This document shows positions 31,369-39,654 of a DNA stretch of 41,695 bases, piece after piece. The notes under the pieces were generated by a model. It ran no database searches and was not told where the DNA came from. It saw only the letters and a program-made list of their open reading frames with translations. The stretch is from Catenulispora pinisilvae (GTDB lineage: Bacteria > Actinomycetota > Actinomycetes > Streptomycetales > Catenulisporaceae), in contig NZ_JAAFZA010000076.1 in NCBI RefSeq assembly GCF_015356865.1, positions 1 through 41,695 of the forward strand. Reading direction: 5' to 3'. Position numbers and translations under genes: made by a program. Every line of letters starts with the position of its first letter. The stretch's first letter is position 1.

Positions 31369-34300
31369 ATGGCACGTCCGACGGGGTGGGACATTCTGGG
31401 TCTGGATGGGGATCCGACTCCGGGTGTGGTGGAGTCGGTGCAGGCTCTGGCGAAGGAGTTCGGGGACTTCGCCCACGATGTGGAGTCGGCGTATCGGAGT
31501 CTGAACTCGTTCGGTTCCGACACGACGGCGCTTCAGTGGGTTGGTCAGACTGCGGAGGCGTTCAAGTCGCACTATGGCCCACTGCCGGGTCGGCTGCAGA
31601 AGCTGTACACGTCTTACAGCGAGGCTTCCGATGCCCTGACCGCGTACGCGCCGCAGTTGCTGGCGGCGCAGAACAAGGCTGACACGGCTCTGCGTCAAGC
31701 GCAGGACGCGAACGTCGATCTTCAGCGTGCCACCACCAACGCCGGCACCGCTGCGTCCGATCTGAAGACTGCGCAGCAGGACCACGCTGCCAGCCCGAAT
31801 CCGCAAGCCGTCATAGAGGCGCAGACTGCGCACGACACCGCGCAGACCAACCTGAACAACGCCAAGGCTGCCATGGCCGCCCTGACCAAGCAGGCCAACG
31901 ACGCCGCCACCGATCGCCTCAACGCGGCCAAGGTCTGTGCCAGGGCAATAGGCCACGCTCAACACGACGGTATCCACAACAAGTCCTGGTGGGAGCACCT
32001 GGGTGAGGACCTGTCGGAGTGGGGCGGGGAGATCGGCAAGATCGCCGGCGAGCTGGCTCCGGTGCTGATGGTGATCGCCTTGGCGACGTCCTGGATTCCG
32101 GGTGTCGACGTCGTCACCGCGGCCCTCGCCGAGGCCGACAACCTGGTCGCCCTAGCCGGCACGGCGATGGCCACGATCGGCGATGCCCTGCAGGGGCACT
32201 GGGGCGACGCGCTGCTCGGGGTGGGCATGTTGGGGCTGGCCGCGATCGGTGCTGGCGGCGAAGGCGAAGCGCTCGAAGGCGAGGCCGGCGCACTCGAAGG
32301 TGACGCCGGTGCCCTGGAGGGTGCGGCGAGCGAGGGCGGGGAGGAGGCCGCCGGCGCAGAGGCGCGGACGGCCGAAGGTAACTCTGAGGGCACCTGCGAG
32401 ACAGACCCGGTCGACGTGGTGTCAGGGTGGATGCTCTCTGAGGAAACCGACATGGAGCTTCCAGGCGTACTTCCCGTCATCCTGCGCCGTGCGTACTCGT
32501 CCGGCTGCCAGACCGGCCGCCTGTTCGGCCCGGGCTGGTCCGCGACGCTCGACCAACGTCTGTCGGTCAACGCGGCCGGAATTCACTTCGCCGGGGATGA
32601 CGCGCAGCGTTTGGACTACCCCGTTCCGGCGGCGGGCGAAGCGGTGCTGCCTGATCGAGGTGCGCGCTGGCCGCTGGTCTGGGATCGAGAGACTGACGAG
32701 ATCCGCATCACCGAGCCCCTTTCCGGCCGCACCCGCCACTTCACCACCGTTCATCACCGAGAAGATCTGGGACAGATCCGCGATCTGGTCGCCATCTCGG
32801 ATCGCCATGGTAACCGCATCGACATTCTGCGTGATGAGAACGGCACCCCGACCGGGATCGAACATCCGGGATACCGGGTTGCTGTGGACACGGTGGCGAC
32901 CCCTGCGGGCCCGCGCGTGGCCCGGCTTCGGTTGGATGACGGCACGAATGACGGTGCCGTGGTGAAGGAGTTCCGCTACGACGAGCGGGGATGGCTGACC
33001 GGTGTCGTCAACTTCTCCGGCGTGCCCTATCGCTATGAGCACGACGAGGCGGCACGCATCACGGCATGGACCGATCGTTTGGGATACCGGTACGAGTATG
33101 AGTACGACGTAGCCGGCCGTGTCGTGCGAACCATCGGTACGGACGGCTATATGTCCGGCTCCTTCGAGTATGACAGCGGTTCCCGCGTAACGGTCTTCAG
33201 GAACTCACTCGGACACACCATCACGTATCGCTACGACGAGAATGGTCACGTTTGTGCGATCAGCGACCCGCTGGGCGGCACCCGGAGCTTCGAGAACGAC
33301 CGGTTTGGTCGGTTGCTGAGCCGGACCGATCCGCTGGGGAACACCACCCGCTACGTCCGAGACGAACGCGGCAATGTCGTGCGGACCGTCGGGCCTGATG
33401 GACTCGAAGCCGAGATCCAGTACAACGAGCACGACGAAGTAGTCGAGACCCGGCTGCCCGACGGTTCTGTCTGGCGGCAGGAGTACGACGTGAACGGCAA
33501 CCTTGTCGCAGTGGTCAACCCGCTCGACGAGGAAACCCGAAGTGCTTTTTATCCGAATGGCGCGTTGGCTTCCCGCCAGGACGCGCTGGGCTTCGTCACC
33601 GAGTTTGAAGCTGATGCCGCGGGCCTGACGATCGCCGTGGTGAATCCGCTCGGTGCCCGCCTTGAGGCTGCTCGCGATGCTTGGGGCCGTGTCGTGTCCA
33701 TGACCGACTCGCTCGGAGCCACGACGTCGATCGGATGGACCCCGGAGGGTTGGCTCACTTGGCGTGCCATTCCGGATGGTGCCCGGGAGGAATGGGCCTA
33801 TGACGCCGAAGGCAACGTCACTTCCTACACCGATCACATGGGTGGCGTCACCCGATACGAGCTGGGCCCGTTCGGCGAGGCCGTCGCCCGCACTGATGCG
33901 AACGGAGAACGGTTCGCGTTCGGTTTCGACACCGAGCTGAATCTCGTGTCGGTGACCAACCCGGCAGGATCCGTCTGGAGCTATGAGTACGATCCCGCCG
34001 GTCGGATGGTGCGTGAGACCGACTTCATCCAGCGCTCTCTGACCTACGGCTACGACGCCGCGGGCCAGCTGGTCGAAAAGGTGACCGGTTCCGGTTTGCT
34101 CTCGGCTTTCGTCCGAGACCCGGCAGGCCGGCTCGTCGCACGTCAGACCACTGATGGGCACTACGCCTACGCCTACGACGCCGCTGGACGCCTGATCGGC
34201 GCCACCGGGCCCGATGGGTCCAGTGCGGAGATCACTCGCGACCTCGGTGGCCGGATCGTGGCCGAGGCGATCGACGGCCGTACGGTGTGGAGCGACTATG

Positions 34301-35928
34301 ACCGTGCCGGCCGCCGCATACGTCGCCGCACTCCAAGTGGCGCCGTTTCCACCTGGGAGTTCGACGACGCGGGCCAGGTGCGTGGCTTGGACGTCGGTAT
34401 CGGTGCTCTCGGGTTCGATTACGATCTCAGCGGTCGAGAGACTGTCCGGGACTTCGGCGGGACGGCTCGCATGGAGGCGCGGTACGACGTCGCCGGCCGG
34501 TTGACGAGGCAAACGCTTTGGACCGGCGACGATCGGGAGCCGGCTTCTGCCGAAGGCCACCCTTCCACACGGTTGGTCTTGGGACGGGAATACGAGTACT
34601 TGGCCGACGGCAACCCGCTCGAGGTCAGGGACACGTTGCGGGGATCCCGCCGCTACCGCTACGACCCGGTCGGCAGAGTGACGGCGGTTTCTGCCGGCAC
34701 GTGGAGTGAGGCGTATGCCTACGACGCGTTCGGAAACGTCGCGTCTACCACCCTCCCAGGCGACTCTCCCACGTCCGGTGACCGTGAGACGGCCGGAACG
34801 CTTGTGCGCCGGGCCGGCCGGACCTCGTACGAGCACGACGCCAACGGTCGTGTCATTCGCAAGATCCGCCGGATGCTCTCGGGCCAGCGCAAGATCTGGA
34901 CCTATTCCTGGAACGCCGACGACCGGCTTACAGAAGTCACGCTCCCCGATGGCATCCGCTGGCGCTACGCATACGACGCCTTTGGACGACGCACCAGCAA
35001 GGTCCAAGTGACCGGTGGCGGATCAACCGGGACCACGGTGATGTTCACCTGGGACGGGAATCGGCTGGTGGAACAGACCGAGACGTCACCCGGCGGCGGG
35101 ACCCGAAGTCTCACCTGGGATTACGAGCCCGACACCTTCCGGCCTGCTGCTCAGACCACCCGGCTATGGGCGGCGGATGCCGACCAAGCGCTCATCGACG
35201 AGGTCTTCCACGCCATCGTCACCGACATCGCGGGAACGCCGAGCGAACTGGTCACCTCCGACGGCGCCGTCGCCTGGTACAGCTCCACGACGCTGTGGGG
35301 TGAGGACACCGAACACAGCGTCGACGGTCGAGTTCAGTGCCCGGTGCGTTTCGCGGGTCAGTACCACGACGAAGAGACCGGGCTGAACTACAACCTCCAC
35401 CGCTACTACGATCCGGGAATCGCGGCCTATCTGTCACCGGACCCGCTCGGGCTCGATCCCGCCCCCAACGACCACGCATACGTACCGAACCCGCTCACCT
35501 GGATCGACCCACTCGGTCTGGCTTGCGGCGGGACCGGTAAGGCGCGCTTCGAAGTCGACAGCAACGGCACCGTCACGGACAACGAGCACCCCGTGCCGAC
35601 GCAGAGGTACAACCGGCAAGCTCACTACGGTGGCGCCCAGACAAACTCGCCCGCGGGTCAGGCGGCGCGTGCGGCCGGTGAAGGAGAACCGTGCCCGGTC
35701 TGTGGGAAGCAGATGGTGAGCGGGACAGCTACCAGGCCCATCCCTGAGCATGATCCGCCCTTGATTATCCACTACTACTTTGAGGGTGGATCTCAGATGA
35801 CCAGGGACGAGCGCGTCGCCGCGGCCCAGACCAACATCAACGGTTCGGTATGCCACAGTTGTCAGAGAGCGCAAGGTGGGGAGATGGCACAGATCTCCAG
35901 AACGATCAACAAGAACTTGGGGCTGTGA
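31369..35928 (+). CDS. Rhs-repeat polymorphic toxin with WXG-like N-terminus
   Basis: Protein of 1519 residues. Residues 1-200 are helical and WXG100-like (W-V-G-Q-T-A-E-A-F-K-S-H-Y), a likely type VII export module; 220-300 holds hydrophobic helices; 345-420 is the DUF6531-like start of the Rhs shell (C-E-T-D-P-V-D-V-V-S-G). Rhs/YD repeats follow (many Y-D-A-A-G-R-L, Y-E-Y-D-P-A-G-R) to the core end R-F-A-G-Q-Y-H-D-E-E-T-G-L-N-Y-N and D-P-L-G-L. The last about 135 residues are the toxin: C-P-V-C near 1442, P-E-H-D-P-P-L near 1460, C-H-S-C near 1495. Two CxxC pairs around HDPP suggest a zinc-bound HNH-like nuclease. The stop overlaps the immunity gene (TGATG). Confidence 0.88.
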   Translation: MARPTGWDILGLDGDPTPGVVESVQALAKEFGDFAHDVESAYRSLNSFGSDTTALQWVGQTAEAFKSHYGPLPGRLQKLYTSYSEASDALTAYAPQLLAAQNKADTALRQAQDANVDLQRATTNAGTAASDLKTAQQDHAASPNPQAVIEAQTAHDTAQTNLNNAKAAMAALTKQANDAATDRLNAAKVCARAIGHAQHDGIHNKSWWEHLGEDLSEWGGEIGKIAGELAPVLMVIALATSWIPGVDVVTAALAEADNLVALAGTAMATIGDALQGHWGDALLGVGMLGLAAIGAGGEGEALEGEAGALEGDAGALEGAASEGGEEAAGAEARTAEGNSEGTCETDPVDVVSGWMLSEETDMELPGVLPVILRRAYSSGCQTGRLFGPGWSATLDQRLSVNAAGIHFAGDDAQRLDYPVPAAGEAVLPDRGARWPLVWDRETDEIRITEPLSGRTRHFTTVHHREDLGQIRDLVAISDRHGNRIDILRDENGTPTGIEHPGYRVAVDTVATPAGPRVARLRLDDGTNDGAVVKEFRYDERGWLTGVVNFSGVPYRYEHDEAARITAWTDRLGYRYEYEYDVAGRVVRTIGTDGYMSGSFEYDSGSRVTVFRNSLGHTITYRYDENGHVCAISDPLGGTRSFENDRFGRLLSRTDPLGNTTRYVRDERGNVVRTVGPDGLEAEIQYNEHDEVVETRLPDGSVWRQEYDVNGNLVAVVNPLDEETRSAFYPNGALASRQDALGFVTEFEADAAGLTIAVVNPLGARLEAARDAWGRVVSMTDSLGATTSIGWTPEGWLTWRAIPDGAREEWAYDAEGNVTSYTDHMGGVTRYELGPFGEAVARTDANGERFAFGFDTELNLVSVTNPAGSVWSYEYDPAGRMVRETDFIQRSLTYGYDAAGQLVEKVTGSGLLSAFVRDPAGRLVARQTTDGHYAYAYDAAGRLIGATGPDGSSAEITRDLGGRIVAEAIDGRTVWSDYDRAGRRIRRRTPSGAVSTWEFDDAGQVRGLDVGIGALGFDYDLSGRETVRDFGGTARMEARYDVAGRLTRQTLWTGDDREPASAEGHPSTRLVLGREYEYLADGNPLEVRDTLRGSRRYRYDPVGRVTAVSAGTWSEAYAYDAFGNVASTTLPGDSPTSGDRETAGTLVRRAGRTSYEHDANGRVIRKIRRMLSGQRKIWTYSWNADDRLTEVTLPDGIRWRYAYDAFGRRTSKVQVTGGGSTGTTVMFTWDGNRLVEQTETSPGGGTRSLTWDYEPDTFRPAAQTTRLWAADADQALIDEVFHAIVTDIAGTPSELVTSDGAVAWYSSTTLWGEDTEHSVDGRVQCPVRFAGQYHDEETGLNYNLHRYYDPGIAAYLSPDPLGLDPAPNDHAYVPNPLTWIDPLGLACGGTGKARFEVDSNGTVTDNEHPVPTQRYNRQAHYGGAQTNSPAGQAARAAGEGEPCPVCGKQMVSGTATRPIPEHDPPLIIHYYFEGGSQMTRDERVAAAQTNINGSVCHSCQRAQGGEMAQISRTINKNLGL

Positions 35929-36485
35929 TGGACAACGTGCAGGAACGGCTAGCAGCGCTGGACGCCCATGTCGCGAACTTTTGGCCTGCGCGCCACCGCG
36001 AGACTTTGACGTGGGGCAAAGGGCCGGTCGAAGAGCGGGTCCCCGGCTTCCACGCGCTCCGCGTCGATCCGGCACAGGCTCTCGACGCGTGGGTGTATGT
36101 CTCGGTCGGCGCTTCGACCTCGGGCGAGACCAGCGGGCTGGAGTACTTCATCATGGCTCCGGCGAAGGACGACCTGCTCGTCGAGATCCTGGCCATGGTC
36201 TCCCACTTCCAGTCCTTCGCCGCCCACCATCTGACCATCGGTTCGATCATTGACATCGGCAGGCCGTGGATCCCCGGCTCGCAGTGCGACCACCTCGTCG
36301 TGTCGCTTCCGTACCCCTTTGGTCCGAGTCTTGAACTTGCCGAGGACGCACGCTTCGTGTGGCTCGTTCCGATCACGTCGGGCGAAGCCGCGTCCATCCG
36401 GGAGAACGGGTTCGAGGCTTTCGAGGATCGGCTGGAATCCAGCGGTGTCGACGTCATCGATCCCAAACGCCCGGCGATCGCGTGA
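35928..36485 (+). CDS. SUFU-domain immunity protein
   Basis: Protein of 185 residues (ATG overlaps the toxin stop, so the two are made together). Signature segments of the Suppressor-of-fused family used as immunity proteins: H-A-L-R-V-D-P, W-V-Y-V-S-V-G-A-S, S-G-L-E-Y-F-I-M-A-P, I-G-R-P-W-I-P-G-S-Q-C-D-H-L-V-V-S-L-P-Y and F-V-W-L-V-P-I-T-S-G-E-A. SUFU proteins bind and neutralise varied polymorphic toxins, here presumably the C-terminal domain of the preceding Rhs protein. Neutralisation itself is inferred from position and family. Confidence 0.85.
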   Translation: MDNVQERLAALDAHVANFWPARHRETLTWGKGPVEERVPGFHALRVDPAQALDAWVYVSVGASTSGETSGLEYFIMAPAKDDLLVEILAMVSHFQSFAAHHLTIGSIIDIGRPWIPGSQCDHLVVSLPYPFGPSLELAEDARFVWLVPITSGEAASIRENGFEAFEDRLESSGVDVIDPKRPAIA

Positions 36486-36544
36486 CCGCTACGGAGGCCG
36501 CCGAGCGACCCGTTCAGCCATGGCCGCTCCGATAGTCTCTAGCG

Positions 36545-37072
36545 ATGGCCGATGCTTCGTTGAAGTTCCTCATCGACGCCGATCACGGACAGTTCTACGT
36601 CCAGGATCTTGATCGCTACGACGGGTGGATGGAAGATCGCGGGTTCGACCCGGAACAGCCGGCCGCGGGCTGGACGGACGAGGCGGTAACGATCCGTCGT
36701 ATCGGTCTGGAACCGTATTCCATCGCTGTCGGCACTGCGCGGGATGACCTGGTGGAGGCTCAGATCACGGCCCACGCTTCCGCCCCGGCGTTGGAATCAG
36801 CCGCCGTGCACATAGTGGAGGCGGACCTCGATGCTCCCACGGGCCGGCTGACCGTCTCCAGCCCTGGCGTCGATCCTGCCGACGGACCGTCCATCGCCGT
36901 TCCCGCCGGCCTTCTGCGAGCACGAGTTTCGTATGTCCCATCGGAGCCTCCGGTCGCCGATACCGATGGCGGTCCTGGAGATCACTTCCTATACCGGATT
37001 GATCTGTGGCAGGCGGAGGAGGCTTGCGCGCCCGTCGTCATCAAACAGGGGCCGAGTGCTTGGGCACAGTAG
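36545..37072 (+). CDS. ComJ/Nin-like protein, possible second immunity protein
   Basis: Protein of 175 residues. The order H-G-Q-F-Y-V-Q-D, then G-W-T-D-E-A-V, a basic/aliphatic strand, I-A-V-G-T-A-R, then a domain ending in strands (L-L-R-A-R-V-S-Y-V-P) parallels Bacillus ComJ (Nin), the inhibitor of the NucA nuclease (H-Q-F-T-V-F, W-T-D-E-A-I, then a barrel-like domain). I noticed this by pattern, not by search. A nuclease inhibitor beside a nuclease-type toxin would make sense. TAGTCT 7 bp before the ATG could be a -10 box, so the mRNA may be leaderless. Confidence 0.45.
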   Translation: MADASLKFLIDADHGQFYVQDLDRYDGWMEDRGFDPEQPAAGWTDEAVTIRRIGLEPYSIAVGTARDDLVEAQITAHASAPALESAAVHIVEADLDAPTGRLTVSSPGVDPADGPSIAVPAGLLRARVSYVPSEPPVADTDGGPGDHFLYRIDLWQAEEACAPVVIKQGPSAWAQ

Positions 37073-37076
37073 GTGT

Positions 37077-37228
37077 TTAGGGCGGTCCGCGCCAGACCCA
37101 CGGAGGCGGCTCGAGCGAAGCCCACCCGATCGGGACAGCCCGCCCGCCCTAGTCCATGTCGGCTGTGCTGGACCCACCTCTGGGCTCGGATGAAGCCGCC
37201 TCGGTGGTCCTGGTGGGAGCCGCCCTAA
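37077..37228. repeat. 152-bp structured element with nested inverted repeats
   Basis: Ends TTAGGGCGG (37077-37085) and CCGCCCTAA (37220-37228) pair perfectly. Inside, after 6 bases on each side, 37092-37111 (CCAGACCC...GCGGCT) pairs with 37194-37213 (AGCCGCCT...CCTGG) at 17 of 20 positions, including nine in a row (GAGGCGGCT/AGCCGCCTC). The middle holds CCCGATCGGG and a GTCCA/TGGAC stem. It starts 5 bp after the stop of the ComJ-like gene. No ORF fits. It could be a MITE-like remnant, a structured RNA or a large terminator. Confidence 0.6.
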
Positions 37229-37361
37229 TCAGTAGGCAGTCCGGCGGGCGCGAGGTCGGTGAGCGTGCACCACCATGAGCGTTGATGGCGCTCTCTGGTG
37301 TGGCAGGGTTCGTGAGTGCTCGTGCTGGTGGTGGGCGGTCGCCTGTGGTCGTGATCGTCTG

Positions 37362-37570
37362 TTATCGGGCGAGTCCGAGGTTGGTCAGGAGGAGAAGGGC
37401 TCGCAGCAGGTCCGGGGCGCGGGCGGGGTCGGTGTGCAGTTTGGTGAGGACGTGCCAATTTATCAGGTGCGAGAAGTCGTGCGCGCCGGGCGCGCGAGCG
37501 TCTGAGATCACTATGTTGGCGGCCTTCTGGCCGGTGGTGAGCTTGCAGAGGGCGGCCGCCGCCCTGCATA
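37362..37570 (-). pseudogene. 3' fragment of an unknown gene
   Basis: The minus-strand frame ends A-H-D-F-S-H-L-I-N-W-H-V-L-T-K-L-H-T-D-P-A-R-A-P-D-L-L-R-A (TAA at 37362-37364) with strong G/C at third positions. Upstream of about 37570 codon bias is lost and no start is supported. So it is the C-terminal piece of a lost gene; family not recognised. The rest of 37229-37768 holds nothing else I can support. Confidence 0.35.
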
Positions 37571-37768
37571 CCGCAGGCAGGCAGAGCCTTGGAGCGTCAC
37601 TCGGCAACACTAAAATGTCAAGTAGTTGTCGTCCGACATGGTCGATCTTTCGACACCCAAGGCGTGAATCAGGTAGATCCGCTTCCCTCCTGGCCGGAGT
37701 CGAGCGTCGATAGGAGACGCCGCTGACGATCTGTCGGTGGCTTCGAACCATCGACGAAGGACTCAGAT

Positions 37769-38572
37769 ATGTCCGAAGCAGTAGCTGCCCACCTGTCCCC
37801 CTCCGCTCGGCTGGTCGCGGAAGCTCTGACCGGGGCCGCAGAGATCACGGTCGTAGCGCTCACCAACGCGGCGGGAGTAAGTAAGTCCACCGTAGCCAAG
37901 ACCCTCGCTTTGCTGGAGCGCTCTAACTCCGCGATCCGCACTGTGCGGGAGGACGACGGGGTTCGGGAAGCAGACCTGTGGTCGCCCGGCCCTGCATTGG
38001 GCGCCCTGCTGTTCACGGACGCCGCCAGGGATCCTGGCTATGGCCACGTCGGGACCTTGGTGACATCTACTAAGGCAGCCGCGGGCCCGCACTCGTCCCA
38101 TGCGCCTGCCGACGGTGACCTGACTGAGGAACCAGACGGGAGTACCACCACCGCTCCTTCGCCGGGCCAGGCTGCAACTGAATGCCCGATGCCGCCGTCC
38201 AGTCCTGCAACTGCGGTCGAGGCCGCGAGCGGCGTCGAGCAGAGGCGTGCACCCGCGAATTCGTCGGCCGATTCTGTCGTAGCAGCCGGGGAGGTGACGA
38301 ATGCGCCCTCTGTGCCGGACGAATCCACGCCCGGCGGGCGTACCGGGCGCCTGGCCGCCGGCGAGCTGGCCGCAATGGTCGCCCCTGTACTGGAAGCACA
38401 TCCGGATGTTGAGTACACCGCCACGATGCTCAGCCACCTGCTGGGTGGTCGCAGCGCGGGGGCTATCCACAACGTGCTGGAGAAGATGGTCGCGTCCGGG
38501 GCGGCGGTGCGCGTCTGTGACAGGCCCAAGCGCTACCGTCATGCCGCCTCTGCGGGATCGAACGGGTCTTGA
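37769..38572 (+). CDS. Winged-helix protein with two DNA-binding units
   Basis: Protein of 267 residues. N-terminal unit (about 10-60): L-S-P-S-A-R-L-V-A-E-A-L, then A-A-G-V-S-K-S-T-V-A-K-T-L-A-L-L-E, a MarR/DprA-like winged helix. A long Ser/Thr/Ala/Pro-rich, low-order linker (about 90-190) follows. The C-terminal part (about 195-260) has Y-T-A-T-M-L-S-H-L-L-G-G-R-S-A-G-A-I-H-N-V-L-E-K-M-V-A-S-G, another winged helix with a basic tail (R-P-K-R-Y-R-H). GAAGG precedes the ATG. The next gene, an RsbW-like ATPase, starts 88 bp downstream. Regulator of unknown target. Confidence 0.7.
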   Translation: MSEAVAAHLSPSARLVAEALTGAAEITVVALTNAAGVSKSTVAKTLALLERSNSAIRTVREDDGVREADLWSPGPALGALLFTDAARDPGYGHVGTLVTSTKAAAGPHSSHAPADGDLTEEPDGSTTTAPSPGQAATECPMPPSSPATAVEAASGVEQRRAPANSSADSVVAAGEVTNAPSVPDESTPGGRTGRLAAGELAAMVAPVLEAHPDVEYTATMLSHLLGGRSAGAIHNVLEKMVASGAAVRVCDRPKRYRHAASAGSNGS

Positions 38573-38660
38573 GCGATGCCTGGTTGGCCACTGTCACCTT
38601 GGCTGCTGCATCTGTTCTCTATGGCCCGCCCGTCTGGCCGCTTGGAGGAGAGACCTCATC

Positions 38661-39221
38661 GTGCCGTGTTCACCTTCTGATCCGCCGCCGATTCCGGTGT
38701 CCCGGACGCCCCGGATACCGGTAGGCCCAGTCCCTGCGCCGACGCCGAAGGCCCCGGTTCCGGCGCAGCGTCCTGGACTGCCGCCGTTGCCGCGCCCTCG
38801 GCCTGCCGAGACCGGGCGGCTGATATCGGGGTGTGTGCAGAACTTCGCCGCGACACCGTCGGCCGCCGGCTGGGCGCGGCGGCACACCACGGACGTCCTG
38901 GCTCGGTGGGGAATCCCGGAGCTAATCGATGACTGCTGTCTGGTGGTCTCCGAGTTGGTCGGCAACGCTGTCCAGCACGCCGCGTTTGACGAGGGCCCGG
39001 CGGTATGCCGCCTCGTGCTTAAGCTCTTCGCTGACGCTGTGTCCTTGGAGGTGTGGGATCCGTCTTCTGGTGGCGATGTTCGTCCTTGCGTGCCGGATGT
39101 GCTGTCCGAGTCGGGGCGTGGGCTGGCGATCGTTGCGGCGCTGTGTGGTGCGCCGCCGCTGGTGTTCGCTGCACCCGGCGCAGGCAAGACCGTCGTCGCC
39201 GTCATTCCGCGCGCCGCATGA
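38661..39221 (+). CDS. RsbW-like ATP-binding protein (HATPase)
   Basis: The product (186 residues from GTG 38661, with GGAGGAG upstream) has a Pro-rich head (about 1-55) and an anti-sigma-type HATPase domain. N box C-L-V-V-S-E-L-V-G-N-A-V-Q-H-A; G1 V-W-D-P-S-S-G-G; G2 S-G-R-G-L-A-I-V-A-A-L; final strand K-T-V-V-A-V-I. Such stand-alone ATPases are very common in Streptomyces and can bind anti-sigma factor antagonists. It is complete, unlike the one at 15213. Longer frames from 38301 have no support. Co-expression with the winged-helix gene is likely. Confidence 0.82.
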   Translation: MPCSPSDPPPIPVSRTPRIPVGPVPAPTPKAPVPAQRPGLPPLPRPRPAETGRLISGCVQNFAATPSAAGWARRHTTDVLARWGIPELIDDCCLVVSELVGNAVQHAAFDEGPAVCRLVLKLFADAVSLEVWDPSSGGDVRPCVPDVLSESGRGLAIVAALCGAPPLVFAAPGAGKTVVAVIPRAA

Positions 39222-39654
39222 CGCCCGAACCTGCCGTTTCCGGTGTTTCAGTATGTCAACCTCGTTGCCCTCGGGGTCCTGCGCCAATCCGACCCTGATC
39301 GCTTCGAGGCCATGTCCGACCTCTTCTACTGTTTCGCCGGCCTCGGCCTGGATTGAATCCGCGTGATCGACGCTCGGGGCGGTGGGGGCAGGCAAGTTCC
39401 TGGCGTCTATCGCTTCGGCCACTTAGCTCAATCTGGCACCTAAATCAGCAGCAGAACATTGATCAAGTTCTGAGTTAGATGGCAGCTAAGGGCGAAGCCG
39501 GTGGCGGCCATGATAGGGGTCGGGTCGAGGCCGTATGCCTCCCGACCAGGACTTGGCCTCATTTCGCGAGTCCTCTGCTGGCTCGCAAGGTCCGGCTTCT
39601 GAGTGCGATTGACGGTTGAGAGACCTTTCGGTCGTTTCCACACTGTTAGTGCCC
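39222..39654. other. Gene-poor stretch with possible VOC debris
   Basis: About 430 bp without an intact gene. On the minus strand near 39225-39350 the frame V-G-H-G-L-E-A-I-R-V-G-L-A-Q-D-P-E-G-N-E-V-D-I-L looks like the C-terminal end of a glyoxalase/VOC protein, but no start or rest of the domain is present. A/T-richer patches occur at 39440-39490. I see no promoter or RNA gene I can support. Confidence 0.35.

Noticed and set aside
33205-35007. 600-codon antisense frame opposite the Rhs repeats
   Set aside because: Mirror of the repetitive Rhs coding sequence; no domain or start signal.
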